Below, in pieces: positions 15,451 through 31,800 of a stretch of 64,000 nt of DNA. The DNA is from Mixophyes australis. Its lineage: Eukaryota > Chordata > Amphibia > Anura > Limnodynastidae. The number at the start of each line of letters is the position of its first letter. Position 1 is the stretch's first letter. Under the pieces are notes generated by a model that was not told the origin of the DNA, did not search any database, and worked only from the letters and a program-made list of their open reading frames with translations. The stretch is taken from positions 62,001 through 126,000 of the forward strand of contig JAVHZZ010000072.1 in NCBI GenBank assembly GCA_036250195.1, in the 5' to 3' direction. Made by a program: the position numbers and the translations under genes.

Positions 15451-18400
15451 GATTCATGATTCAATTCATGATTCATGATTCGATTCATTATTCATGATTC
15501 ATGATTCATGATTCATGTTTCAATTCATGATTCAATTCATGATTCATGATTCAATTTATGATTCATGATTCATGATTCATGATTCAATTCATGATTCAAT
15601 TCATGATTCATGATTGATGAATTCAATTCATGATTCATGATTCATGATTTATGATTCAATTCATGATTCAATTCATGATTCATGATTCAATTCATGATTC
15701 ATGATTCAATTCATGATTCATGATTCATGATTCAATTCATGATTCATGATTCATGAGTCAATTCATGATTCATGATTCATGATTCAATTCATAATTCATG
15801 ATTCATGATTCATGATTCAATTCATGATTCATGATTCATGATTCAATTTATAATTCATGATTCATGATTCAATTCATGATTCATGATTCGTTTCATGATT
15901 CTTGATTCATGATTAATGATTCGATTCATGATTCATGATTCATGATTCAAAATATGATTCATGATTAAGGATTCAATTCATGATTCATGATTCATGATTC
16001 ATGATTCAATTCATAATTCATGATTAATGATTCATGATTCAATTCATGATTTATGATTCATGATTCATGATTCAATTCATGATTCATGATTCATGATTCA
16101 ATTCATGATACATTATTCATGATTTATGATTCGATTCATGATTCATGATTCATGATTCATGATTCAATTCATGATTCATGATTCAATTCATGATTCATGA
16201 TTCATGATTTATGATTCATGATTCATGATTCGATTCTTGATTCATGATTCATGATTCATGATTCGATTCATGATTCATGATTCATGATTCAATTCATGAT
16301 TCATGATTCAAGATTCATGATTCATGATTCGATTCATGATTCATGATTCAATTCATGATTAATGATTCATGATTCAATTCATGATTCATAATTCAATTCA
16401 TGATTCAATTCATGATTTATGATTCGATTCATGATTCTTGATTCATGATTCGATTCATGATTCATGATTCATGATTCAATTCATGATTCATGATTCAATT
16501 CATGATTCATGATTCATGATTCATGATTCGATTCATGATTCATGATTCATGATTCATGACTCAATTCATGATTCATGATTCATGATTCATGATTCAATTC
16601 ATGATTCATGATTCATGATTCATGATTCAATTCATGATTCATGATTCATGATTCAATTCATGATTCAATTCATGATTCATGATTCGATTCATGATTCATG
16701 ATTCAATTCATGATTCATGATTCAATTCATGATTCATGATTCGATTCATGATTCATGATTCAATTCATGATTCATGATTCAATTTATGATTCATGATTCA
16801 TGATTGATGATTCAATTCATGATTCAATTCATGATTCATGATTGATGAATTCAATTCATGATTCATGATTCATGATTTATGATTCAATTCATGATTCAAT
16901 TCATGATTCATGATTCAATTCATGATTCATGATTCAATTCATGATTCATGATTCATGATTCAATTCATGATTCAATTCATGATTCATGATTCATGATTCA
17001 ATTCATGATTCAATTCATGATTCATGATTGATGAATTCAATTCATGATTCATGATTCATGATTTATGATTCAATTCATGATTCAATTCATGATTCATGAT
17101 TCAATTCATGATTCATGATTCAATTCATGATTCATGATTCATGATTCAATTCATGATTCAATTTATGATTCATGATTCATGATTCATAATTTAATTCATG
17201 ATTTAATTTATGATTCATGATTCAATTCATGATTAAATTCATGATTCATGATTCATGATTCAATTCATGATTCATGATTCAATTCATGATTCATGATTAA
17301 ATTCATGATTCATGATTCGATTCATGATTCATGATGCATGATTCAATTCATGATTCATGATTCAATTCATGATTCATGATTCAATTCATGATTCATAATT
17401 CATGATTCATGATTCAATTCATGGTTCATGATTCAATTCATGATTCGAATCCTGATTCATTTCAAGATTCGAATCCTGATTCAATTCATGATTCATGATT
17501 CATGATTCAATTCATAATTCATGATTCATGATTCATGATTCAATTCATGATTCATGATTTTATGATTCATGATTCAACTCATGATTCATGATTCATGATT
17601 CAATTCATGATTCATGATTCATGATTCATGATTCGATTAATGATTCATGATTCATGATTCAATTCATGATTCATGATTCATGATTCAATTCATGATTCAT
17701 GATTCCTTTTTATGATTCTTGATTCATGATTCATGATTCAATTCATGATTCATGATTCATAATTCATGATTCATGATTCAATTCATGATTCATGATTCAT
17801 GATTCATGATTCAATTCATAATTCATGATTCATGATTCATGATTCAATTCATGATTCTTGATTCATGATTCATGATTCAATTCATGATTCATGATTCGAT
17901 TCATGATTCATGATTCATGATTCATGATTCATGATTCAATTCATGATTCAATTCATAATTCATGATTCAATTTATGAATTATGATTCATGATTCATGATT
18001 CATGATTCAATTCATGATTCAATTCATGATTCATGATTGATGAATTCAATTCATGATTCATGATTCATGATTTATGATTCAATTCATGATTCAATTCATG
18101 ATTCATGATTCAATTCATGATTCATGATTCAATTCATGATTCATGATTCGATTCATGAATCATGATTCATGATTTAATTCATGATTCATGATTCATGATT
18201 CAATTCATGATTCATGATTCATGATTCAATTCATGATTCAATTTATGATTCATGATTCATGATTCATAATTTAATTCATGATTCAATTTATGATTCATGA
18301 TTCAATTCATGATTCAATTCATGATTCATGATTCAATTCATGATTCATGATTCAATTCATGATTCATGATTAAATTCATGATTCATGATTCGATTCATGA

Positions 18401-19316
18401 TTCATGATGCATGATTCAATTCATGATTCATAATTCATGATTCAATTCATGATTCAAGATTCAATTCGTGATTCATAATTCATGATTCATGATTCAATTC
18501 ATGATTCATGATTCAATTCATGATTCGAATCCTGATTTAATTCATGATTCGAATCCTGATTCATAATTCATGATTCATGATTCAATTCATGATTCATGAT
18601 TCATGATTCATGATTCATGATTCAATTCATGATTCATGATTCATGATTCAATTCATGATTCAATTTATGATTCATGATTCATGATTCATAATTTAATTCA
18701 TGATTTAATTTATGATTCATGATTCAATTCATGATTAAATTCATGATTCATGATTGAATTCATGATTCATGATTGAATTCATGATTCATGATTAAATTCA
18801 TGATTCATGATTCGATTCATGATTCATGATTAAATTCATGATTCATGATTCGATTCATGATTCATGATGCATGATTCAATTCATGATTCATGATTCAATT
18901 CATGATTCATGATTCAATTCATGATTCATAATTCATGATTCATTTCAAGATTCGAATCCTGATTCAATTCATGATTCATGATTCATGATTCAATTCATAA
19001 TTCATGATTCATGATTCATGATTCAATTCATGATTCATGATTTTATGATTCATGATTCAACTCATGATTCATGATTCATGATTCAATTCATGATTCATGA
19101 TTCATGATTCATGATTCGATTAATGATTCATGATTCATGATTCATGATTCATGATTCAATTCATGATTCATAATTCATGATTCAATTCATGATTCAATAT
19201 TCAATTCGTGATTCATAATTCATGATTCATGATTCAATTCATGATTCATGATTCAATTCATGATTTGAATCCTGATTTAATTCATGATTCGAATCCTGAT
19301 TCAATTCATGATTCAT
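14160..19316. repeat. 5157 bp higher-order unit, first copy
   Basis: Thirteen landmarks recur exactly 5157 bp downstream: ATGGTT 14191/19348, TTCAAG 14231/19388, CAACTC 14345/19502, CCTTTTT 14416/19573, 14654/19811, 15303/20460 and 17705/22862, TGAGTCA 15754/20911, ATTAAGG 15964/21121, TTCAAG 17461/22618, ATGAATC 18155/23312, ATGCATG 18406/23563, ATATT 19197/24354. No drift was found at any of them. The left junction lies where the words before CATAATT differ (AATTC plus one heptamer at 14153-14163, AATTC plus two at 19303-19320). The unit contains the second copy of the 2.2 kb unit, a TGAGTCA module (15754-16130) and a late part rich in TTAATTTATG and GATTGAATTC words. No coding content. Confidence 0.93.
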
Positions 19317-22300
19317 GATTCATAATTCATGATTCATGATTCAATTCATGGTTCATGATTCAATTCATGATTCGAATCCTGATTCATTTCAAGATTCGAA
19401 TCCTGATTCAATTCATGATTCATGATTCATGATTCAATTCATAATTCATGATTCATGATTCATGATTCAATTCATGATTCATGATTTTATGATTCATGAT
19501 TCAACTCATGATTCATGATTCATGATTCAATTCATGATTCATGATTCATGATTCAATTCATGATTCATGATTCCTTTTTATGATATTTGATTCATGATTC
19601 ATGATTCGATTCATGATTCATGATTCATGATTCAATTCATGATTCATGATTCATAATTCATGATTTAATTCATGATTCATGATTTTATGATTCATGATTC
19701 AACTCATGATTCATGATTCATGATTCAATTCATGATTCATGATTCATGATTCATGATTCATGATTCAATTCATGATTCATGATTCATGATTCAATTCATG
19801 ATTCATGATTCCTTTTTATGATTTTTGATTCATGATTCATGATTCGATTCATGATTCATGATTCGATTCATGATTCATGATTCAATTCATGATTCATGAT
19901 TCATAATTCATGATTCATGATTCAATTCATGATTCATGATTCATGATTCAATTCATAATTCATGATTCATGATTCATGATTCAATTCATGATTCTTGATT
20001 CATGATTCATGATTCATGATTCATAATTTAATTCATGATTCAATTCATGATTCATGATTCAATTCATGATTCATGATTCAATTCATGATTCATGATTCGA
20101 TTCATGATTCATGATGCATGATTCAATTCATGATTCATGATTCAATTCATGATTCATGATTCAATTCATGATTCATAATTCATGATTCATGATTCAATTC
20201 ATGATTCATGATTCAATTCATGATTCATGATTCAATTCATGATTCGAATCCTGATTCAATTCATGATTCATGATTCATGATTCAATTCATAATTCATGAT
20301 TCATGATTCATGATTCAATTTATGATTCATGATTCATGATTCATGATTCAACTCATGATTCATGATTCATGATTCAATTCATGATTCATGATTCATGATT
20401 CATGATTCATGATTCAATTCATGATTCATGATTCATGATTCAATTCATGATTCATGATTCCTTTTTATGATTCTTGATTCATGATTCATGATTCGATTCA
20501 TGATTCATGATTCAATTCATGATTCATGATTCATAATTCATGATTCATGATTCAATTCATGATTCATGATTCATGATTCATGATTCAATTCATAATTCTT
20601 GATTCATGATTCATGATTCAATTCATGATTCATGATTCGATTCATTATTCATGATTCATGATTCATGATTCATGTTTCAATTCATGATTCAATTCATGAT
20701 TCATGATTCAATTTATGATTCATGATTCATGATTCATGATTCAATTCATGATTCAATTCATGATTCATGATTGATGAATTCAATTCATGATTCATGATTC
20801 ATGATTTATGATTCAATTCATGATTCAATTCATGATTCATGATTCAATTCATGATTCATGATTCAATTCATGATTCATGATTCATGATTCAATTCATGAT
20901 TCATGATTCATGAGTCAATTCATGATTCATGATTCATGATTCAATTCATAATTCATGATTCATGATTCATGATTCAATTCATGATTCATGATTCATGATT
21001 CAATTTATAATTCATGATTCATGATTCAATTCATGATTCATGATTCGTTTCATGATTCTTGATTCATGATTAATGATTCGATTCATGATTCATGATTCAT
21101 GATTCAAAATATGATTCATGATTAAGGATTCAATTCATGATTCATGATTCATGATTCATGATTCAATTCATAATTCATGATTAATGATTCATGATTCAAT
21201 TCATGATTTATGATTCATGATTCATGATTCAATTCATGATTCATGATTCATGATTCAATTCATGATACATTATTCATGATTTATGATTCGATTCATGATT
21301 CATGATTCATGATTCATGATTCAATTCATGATTCATGATTCAATTCATGATTCATGATTCATGATTTATGATTCATGATTCATGATTCGATTCTTGATTC
21401 ATGATTCATGATTCATGATTCGATTCATGATTCATGATTCATGATTCAATTCATGATTCATGATTCAAGATTCATGATTCATGATTCGATTCATGATTCA
21501 TGATTCAATTCATGATTAATGATTCATGATTCAATTCATGATTCATAATTCAATTCATGATTCAATTCATGATTTATGATTCGATTCATGATTCTTGATT
21601 CATGATTCGATTCATGATTCATGATTCATGATTCAATTCATGATTCATGATTCAATTCATGATTCATGATTCATGATTCATGATTCGATTCATGATTCAT
21701 GATTCATGATTCATGACTCAATTCATGATTCATGATTCATGATTCATGATTCAATTCATGATTCATGATTCATGATTCATGATTCAATTCATGATTCATG
21801 ATTCATGATTCAATTCATGATTCAATTCATGATTCATGATTCGATTCATGATTCATGATTCAATTCATGATTCATGATTCAATTCATGATTCATGATTCG
21901 ATTCATGATTCATGATTCAATTCATGATTCATGATTCAATTTATGATTCATGATTCATGATTGATGATTCAATTCATGATTCAATTCATGATTCATGATT
22001 GATGAATTCAATTCATGATTCATGATTCATGATTTATGATTCAATTCATGATTCAATTCATGATTCATGATTCAATTCATGATTCATGATTCAATTCATG
22101 ATTCATGATTCATGATTCAATTCATGATTCAATTCATGATTCATGATTCATGATTCAATTCATGATTCAATTCATGATTCATGATTGATGAATTCAATTC
22201 ATGATTCATGATTCATGATTTATGATTCAATTCATGATTCAATTCATGATTCATGATTCAATTCATGATTCATGATTCAATTCATGATTCATGATTCATG

Positions 22301-24473
22301 ATTCAATTCATGATTCAATTTATGATTCATGATTCATGATTCATAATTTAATTCATGATTTAATTTATGATTCATGATTCAATTCATGATTAAATTCATG
22401 ATTCATGATTCATGATTCAATTCATGATTCATGATTCAATTCATGATTCATGATTAAATTCATGATTCATGATTCGATTCATGATTCATGATGCATGATT
22501 CAATTCATGATTCATGATTCAATTCATGATTCATGATTCAATTCATGATTCATAATTCATGATTCATGATTCAATTCATGGTTCATGATTCAATTCATGA
22601 TTCGAATCCTGATTCATTTCAAGATTCGAATCCTGATTCAATTCATGATTCATGATTCATGATTCAATTCATAATTCATGATTCATGATTCATGATTCAA
22701 TTCATGATTCATGATTTTATGATTCATGATTCAACTCATGATTCATGATTCATGATTCAATTCATGATTCATGATTCATGATTCATGATTCGATTAATGA
22801 TTCATGATTCATGATTCAATTCATGATTCATGATTCATGATTCAATTCATGATTCATGATTCCTTTTTATGATTCTTGATTCATGATTCATGATTCAATT
22901 CATGATTCATGATTCATAATTCATGATTCATGATTCAATTCATGATTCATGATTCATGATTCATGATTCAATTCATAATTCATGATTCATGATTCATGAT
23001 TCAATTCATGATTCTTGATTCATGATTCATGATTCAATTCATGATTCATGATTCGATTCATGATTCATGATTCATGATTCATGATTCATGATTCAATTCA
23101 TGATTCAATTCATAATTCATGATTCAATTTATGAATTATGATTCATGATTCATGATTCATGATTCAATTCATGATTCAATTCATGATTCATGATTGATGA
23201 ATTCAATTCATGATTCATGATTCATGATTTATGATTCAATTCATGATTCAATTCATGATTCATGATTCAATTCATGATTCATGATTCAATTCATGATTCA
23301 TGATTCGATTCATGAATCATGATTCATGATTTAATTCATGATTCATGATTCATGATTCAATTCATGATTCATGATTCATGATTCAATTCATGATTCAATT
23401 TATGATTCATGATTCATGATTCATAATTTAATTCATGATTCAATTTATGATTCATGATTCAATTCATGATTCAATTCATGATTCATGATTCAATTCATGA
23501 TTCATGATTCAATTCATGATTCATGATTAAATTCATGATTCATGATTCGATTCATGATTCATGATGCATGATTCAATTCATGATTCATAATTCATGATTC
23601 AATTCATGATTCAAGATTCAATTCGTGATTCATAATTCATGATTCATGATTCAATTCATGATTCATGATTCAATTCATGATTCGAATCCTGATTTAATTC
23701 ATGATTCGAATCCTGATTCATAATTCATGATTCATGATTCAATTCATGATTCATGATTCATGATTCATGATTCATGATTCAATTCATGATTCATGATTCA
23801 TGATTCAATTCATGATTCAATTTATGATTCATGATTCATGATTCATAATTTAATTCATGATTTAATTTATGATTCATGATTCAATTCATGATTAAATTCA
23901 TGATTCATGATTGAATTCATGATTCATGATTGAATTCATGATTCATGATTAAATTCATGATTCATGATTCGATTCATGATTCATGATTAAATTCATGATT
24001 CATGATTCGATTCATGATTCATGATGCATGATTCAATTCATGATTCATGATTCAATTCATGATTCATGATTCAATTCATGATTCATAATTCATGATTCAT
24101 TTCAAGATTCGAATCCTGATTCAATTCATGATTCATGATTCATGATTCAATTCATAATTCATGATTCATGATTCATGATTCAATTCATGATTCATGATTT
24201 TATGATTCATGATTCAACTCATGATTCATGATTCATGATTCAATTCATGATTCATGATTCATGATTCATGATTCGATTAATGATTCATGATTCATGATTC
24301 ATGATTCATGATTCAATTCATGATTCATAATTCATGATTCAATTCATGATTCAATATTCAATTCGTGATTCATAATTCATGATTCATGATTCAATTCATG
24401 ATTCATGATTCAATTCATGATTTGAATCCTGATTTAATTCATGATTCGAATCCTGATTCAATTCATGATTCAT
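19317..24473. repeat. 5157 bp higher-order unit, second copy
   Basis: This is the direct tandem copy of 14160-19316, in register at all landmarks listed there. Because the two copies keep exact length over more than 5 kb of DNA that elsewhere gains and loses words freely, this is one of the youngest events in the window (or a real duplicate that an assembler kept in full). Identity continues about 30 bp past the right end until ATGGTT (19348) is met by plain ATGATT in the continuation, as expected for unequal exchange within matching words. Confidence 0.93.
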
Positions 24474-27400
24474 GATTCATAATTCATGATTCATGATTCA
24501 ATTCATGATTCATGATTCATGATTCAATTCATAATTCATGATTCATGATTCATGATTCAATTCATGATTCTTGATTCATGATTCATGATTCAATTCATGA
24601 TTCATGATTCGATTCATGATTCATGATTCATGATTCATGATTCATGTTTCAATTCATGATTCAATTCACGATTCATGATTCAATTTATGATTCATGATTC
24701 ATGATTCAATTCATGATTCAATTCATGATTCATGATTGATGAATTCAATTCATGATTCATGATTCATGATTTATGATTCAATTCATGATTCAATTCATGA
24801 TTCATGATTCAATTCATGATTCATGATTCATGATTCAATTCATGATTCATGATTCATGATTCAATTCATGATTCATGATTCATGATTCATGATTCATGAG
24901 TCAATTCATGATTCATGATTCATGATTCAATTCATAATTCATGATTCATGATTCATGATTCGATTCATGATTCATGATTCATGATTCAATTTATAATTCA
25001 TGATTCATGATTCAATTCATGATTCATGATTCGTTTCATGATTCTTGATTCATGATTAATGATTCGATTCATGATTCATGATTCATGATTCAAATTATGA
25101 TTCATGATTCAGGATTCAATTCATGATTCATGATTCATGATTCATGATTCAATTCATAATTCATGATTAATGATTCATGATTCAATTCATGATTTATGAT
25201 TCATGATTCATGATTCAATTCATGATTCATGATTCATGATTCAATTCATGATACATTATTCATGATTTATGATTCGATTCATGATTCATGATTCATGATT
25301 CATGATTCAATTCATGATTCATGATTCAATTCATGATTCATGATTCATGATTCATGATTCATGATTCATGATTCGATTCATGATTCATGATTCATGATTC
25401 ATGATTCGATTCATGATTCATGATTCATGATTAATGATTCGATTCATGATTCATGATTCAATTCATGATTCATGATTCAAGATTCATGATTCATGATTCG
25501 ATTCATGATTCATGATTCAATTCATGATTAATGATTCATGATTCAATTCATGATTCATGATTCAATTCATGATTTATGATTCGATTCATGATTCTTGATT
25601 CATGATTCGATTCATGATTCATGATTCATGATTCAATTCATGATTCATGATTCATGATTCATGATTCAATTCATGATTCATGATTCAATTCATGATTCAT
25701 GATTCGATTCATGATTCATGATTCAATTCATGATTCATGATTCAATTCATGATTCATGATTCGATTCATGATTCATGATTCAATTCATGATTCATGATTC
25801 ATGATTCAATTCATGATTCAATTCATGATTCATGATTCAATTTATGATTCATGATTCAATTCATGATTCAATTCATGATTCATGATTGATGAATTCAATT
25901 CATGATTCATGATTCATGATTTATGATTCAATTCATGATTCAATTAATGATTCATGATTTAATTCATGATTCATGATTCATGATTCAATTCATGATTCAA
26001 TTCATGATTCATGATTCATGATTCAATTTATGATTCATGATTCATGATTCATGATTCATGATTCATGATTCAATTCATGATTCAATTCATGATTCATGAT
26101 TGATGATTCGATTCATGATTCATGATTCATGATTCTTGATTCATGATTCATGATTCGATTCATGATTCATGATTCAAATTATGATTCATGATTCAGGATT
26201 CAATTCATGATTCATGATTCATGATTCATGATTCATGATTCAATTCATAATTCATGATTCATGATTCATGATTCAATTCATGATTTATGATTCATGATTT
26301 ATGATTCATGATTCAATTCATGATTCATGATTCATGAGTCAATTCATGATACATGATTCATGATTTATGATTCGATTCATTATTCATGATTCATGATTCA
26401 TGATTCAATTCATGATTCATGATTCAATTCATGATTCATGATTCATGATTCATGATTCATGATTCATGATTCGTGATTTAATTCATGATTCATGATTCAT
26501 GATTCAATTCATGATTCCTGATTCATGATTCCTGATTCATGATTCGATTCATGATTCATGATTCATGATTCAATTCATGATTCATGATTCAAGATTCATG
26601 ATTCATGATTCGATTCATGATTCATGATTCAATTCATGATTAATGATTCATGATTCAATTCATGATTCATGATTCAATTCATGATTCATGATTCAATTCA
26701 TGATTCAATTCATGATTCATGATTCGATTCATGATTCTTGATTCATGATTCGATTCATGATTCATGATTCAATTCATGATTCATGATTCGATTCATGATT
26801 CATGATTCATGATTCGAGTCATGATTCATGATTCATGATTCAATTCATGATTCATGATTCATGATTCAATTCATGATTCATGATTCCTTTTTATGATTCT
26901 TGATTCATGATTCATGATTTGATTCATGATTCATGATTCATGATTCAATTCATGATTCATGATTCATAATTCATGATTCATGATTCAATTCATGATTCAT
27001 GATTCATGATTCATGATTCATGATTCAATTCATAATTCATGATTCATGATTCATGATTCAATTCATGATTCTTGATTCATGATTCATGATTCAATTCATG
27101 ATTCATGATTCGATTCATGATTCATGATTCATGATTCATGATTCATGATTCAATTCATGATTCAATTCATGATTCAATTCATGATTCATGATTCAATTTA
27201 TGATTCATGATTCATGATTCATGATTCAATTCATGATTCAATTCATGATTCATGATTGATGAATTCAATTCATGATTCATGATTCATGATTTATGATTCA
27301 ATTCATGATTCAATTCATGATTCATGATTCAATTCATGATTCAATTCATGATTCAATTCATGATTCATGATTCATAATTCAATTCATGATTCATGATTAG

Positions 27401-28836
27401 ATTCATGAATCATGATTCATGATTTAATTCATGATTCATGATTCAATTTATGATTCAATTTATGATTTATGAATCATGATTCATAATTTAATTCATGATT
27501 CAATTTATGATTCATGATTCAATTCATGATTCAATTCATGATTCATGATTCATGATTCAATTCATGATTTATGATTCAATTCATGATTCATGATTAAATT
27601 CATGATTCAAGATTCGATTCATTATTCATGATGCATGATTCAATTCATGATTCATGATTCATGATTCATGATTCAATTCATGATTCAAGATTCAATTCGT
27701 GATTCATAATTCATGATTCATGATTCAATTCATGATTCATGATTTAATTCATGATTCGAATCCTGATTCAATTCATGATTCGAATCCTGATTGAATTCAT
27801 GATTCATGATTCAATTCATGATTCATGATTCATGATTCAATTCATGATTCATGATTCATGATTCATGAGTCAATTCATGATTCATGATTCATGATTCAAT
27901 TCATAATTCATGATTCATGATTCGATTCATGATTCATGTTTCATGATTCAATTTATAATTCATGATTCATGATTCAATTCATGATTCATGATTCGTTTCA
28001 TGATTCTTGATTCATGATTCATGATTCGATTCATGATTCATGATTCATGATTCAAATTATGATTCATGATTCAGGATTCAATTCATGATTCATGATTCAA
28101 TTCATAATTCATGATTAATGATTCATGATTCAATTCATGATTTATGATTCATGATTCATGATTCATGATTAAATTCATGATTCATGATTCATGATTCAAT
28201 TCATGATACATGATTCATGATTTATGATTCGATTCATGATTCATGATTCATGATTCATGATTCAATTCATGATTCATGATTCAATTCATGATTCATGATT
28301 CATGATTCATGATTCGTGATTCAATTCATGATTCATGATTCATGATTCAATTCATGATTCATGATTCATGATTCATGATTCATGATTCGATTCATGATTC
28401 ATGATTCATGATTCATGATTCGATTCATGATTCATGATTCATGATTCAATTCATGATTCATGATTCAAGATTCATGATTCATGATTCGATTCATGATTCA
28501 TGATTCAATTCATGATTAATGATTCATGATTCAATTCATGATTCATGATTCAATTCATGATTCAATTCATGATTCATGATTCAATTCATGATTCTTGGTT
28601 CATGATTCGATTCATGATTCATGATTCATGATTCAATTCATGATTCATGATTCAATTCATGATTCATGATTCATGATTCGATTCATGATTCATGATTCAT
28701 GATTCATGATTCAATTCATGATTCATGATTCAATTCATGATTAATGATTCATGATTCATGATTTAATTCATGATTCATGATTCATGATTCAATTCATGAT
28801 TCATGATTCAATTTATGATTCAATTCATGATTCATG
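24474..28836. repeat. Block P, first copy (about 4.36 kb)
   Basis: This block recurs about 9.27 kb downstream. Landmarks are CACG 24667/33931 (9264), ATTCCTGATTC word 26517/35800 (9283), CCTTTTT 26886/36169 (9283) and TGAGTCA 27866/37137 (9271). The small drift indicates a few gains and losses of words. It contains several TGAGTCA modules (24897, 26335, 27866), the paired ATTCCTGATTC words found only here and in its copy plus related 40-47 kb segments, and one CCTTTTTATG. Its start shares the TTTGAATCC/TTCGAATCC doublet with the preceding 5157 bp unit. Confidence 0.82.
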
Positions 28837-31800
28837 ATTCAATTCATGATTCATGATTCATGATTCATGATTCATGATTCAATTCATGATTCATGATTCA
28901 TGATTCAATTCATGATTCATGATTCCTTTTTATGATTCTTGATTCATGATTCATGATTCGATTCATGATTCATGATTCAATTCATGATTCATGATTCATA
29001 ATTCATGATTCATGATTCAATTCATGATTCATGATTCATGATTCATGATTCAATTCATAATTCATGATTCATGATTCATCATTCAATTCATGATTCTTGA
29101 TTCATGATTCATGATTCAATTCATGATTCATGATTCGATTCATGATTCATGATTCATGATTCATGATTCATGTTTCAATTCATGATTCAATTCATGATTC
29201 ATGATTCAATTTATGATTCATGATTCATGATTCATGATTCATGATTCAATTCATGATTCAATTCATGATTCATGATTGATGAATTCAATTCATGATTCAT
29301 GATTCATGATTTATGATTCAATTCATGATTCAATTCATGATTCATGATTCAATTCATGATTCATGATTCATGATTCAATTCATGATTCATGATTCATGAT
29401 TCAATTCATGATTCATGATTCATGAGTCAATTCATGATTCATGATTCATGATTCAATTCATAATTCATGATTCATGATTCATGATTCAATTCATGATTCA
29501 TGATTCATGATTCAATTTATAATTCATGATTCATGATTCAATTCATGATTCATGATTCGTTTCATGATTCTTGATTCATGATTAATGATTCGATTCATGA
29601 TTCATGATTCATGATTCAAAATATGATTCATGATTAAGGATTCAATTCATGATTCATGATTCATGATTCATTATTCAATTCATAATTCATGATTAATGAT
29701 TCATGATTCAATTCATGATTTATGATTCATGATTCATGATTCAATTCATGATTCATGATTCATGATTCAATTCATGATACATTATTCATGATTTATGATT
29801 CGATTCATGATTCATGATTCATGATTCATGATTCAATTCATGATTCATGATTCAATTCATGATTCATGATTCATGATTTATGATTCATGATTCATGATTC
29901 GATTCATGATTCATGATTCATGATTCATGATTCGATTCATGATTCATGATTCAATTCATGATTCATGATTCAAGATTCATGATTCATGATTCGATTCATG
30001 ATTCATGATTCAATTCATGATTAATGATTCATGATTCAATTCATGATTCATAATTCAATTCATGATTCAATTCATGATTTATGATTCGATTCATGATTCT
30101 TGATTCATGATTCGATTCATGATTCATGATTCATTATTCAATTCATGATTCATGATTCAATTCATGATTCATGATTCATGATTCATGATTCGATTCATGA
30201 TTCATGATTCATGATTCATGACTCAATTCATGATTCATGATTCATGATTCATGATTCAATTCATGATTCATGATTCATGATTCATGATTCAATTCATGAT
30301 TCATGATTCACGATTCAATTAATGATTCAATTCATGATTCATGATTCGATTCATGATTCATGATTCAATTCATGATTCATGATTCAATTCATGATTCATG
30401 ATTCGATTCATGATTCATGATTCAATTCATGATTCATGATTCAATTCATGATTCATGATTCATGATTCAATTCATGATTCATGATTCAATTTATGATTCA
30501 TGATTCATGATTGATGATTCAATTCATGATTCAATTCATGATTCATGATTGATGAATTCAATTCATGATTCATGATTCATGATTTATGATTCAATTCATG
30601 ATTCAATTCATGATTCATGATTCAATTCATGATTCATGATTCAATTCATGATTCATGATTCATGATTCAATTCATGATTCAATTCATGATTCATGATTCA
30701 TGATTCAATTCATGATTCAATTCATGATTCATGATTGATGAATTCAATTCATGATTCATGATTCATGATTTATGATTCAATTCATGATTCAATTCATGAT
30801 TCATGATTCAATTCATGATTCATGATTCAATTCATGATTCATGATTCATGATTCAATTCATGATTCAATTTATGATTCATGATTCATGATTCATAATTTA
30901 ATTCATGATTTAATTTATGATTCATGATTCAATTCATGATTAAATTCATGATTCATGATTCATGATTCAATTCATGATTCATGATTCAATTCATGATTCA
31001 TGATTAAATTCATGATTCATGATTCGATTCATGATTCATGATGCATGATTCAATTCATGATTCATGATTCAATTCATGATTCATGATTCAATTCATGATT
31101 CATAATTCATGATTCATGATTCAATTCATGGTTCATGATTCAATTCATGATTCGAATCCTGATTCATTTCAAGATTCGAATCCTGATTCAATTCATGATT
31201 CATGATTCATGATTCAATTCATAATTCATGATTCATGAATTATGATTCAATTCATGATTCATGATTTTATGATTCATGATTCAACTCATGATTCATGATT
31301 CATGATTCAATTCATGATTCATGATTCATGATTCATGATTCGATTAATGATTCATGATTCATGATTCAATTCATGATTCATGATTCATGATTCAATTCAT
31401 GATTCAATTCATGATTCATGATTCATGATTCATGATTCAATTCATAATTCATGATTCATGATTCATGATTCAATTCATGATTCTTGATTCATGATTCATG
31501 ATTCAATTCATGATTCATGATTCGATTCATGATTCATGATTCATGATTCATGATTCATGATTCAATTCATGATTCAATTCATAATTCATGATTCAATTTA
31601 TGAATTATGATTCATGATTCATGATTCATGATTCAATTCATGATTCAATTCATGATTCATGATTGATGAATTCAATTCATGATTCATGATTCATGATTTA
31701 TGATTCAATTCATGATTCAATTCATGATTCATGATTCAATTCATGATTCATGATTCAATTCATGATTCATGATTCGATTCATGAATCATGATTCATGATT

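Noticed and set aside
14160..24473. Mobile element with long direct repeats
   Set aside because: The 5157 bp copies contain only satellite words, lack terminal inverted repeats or coding capacity, and abut directly, as in tandem duplication.
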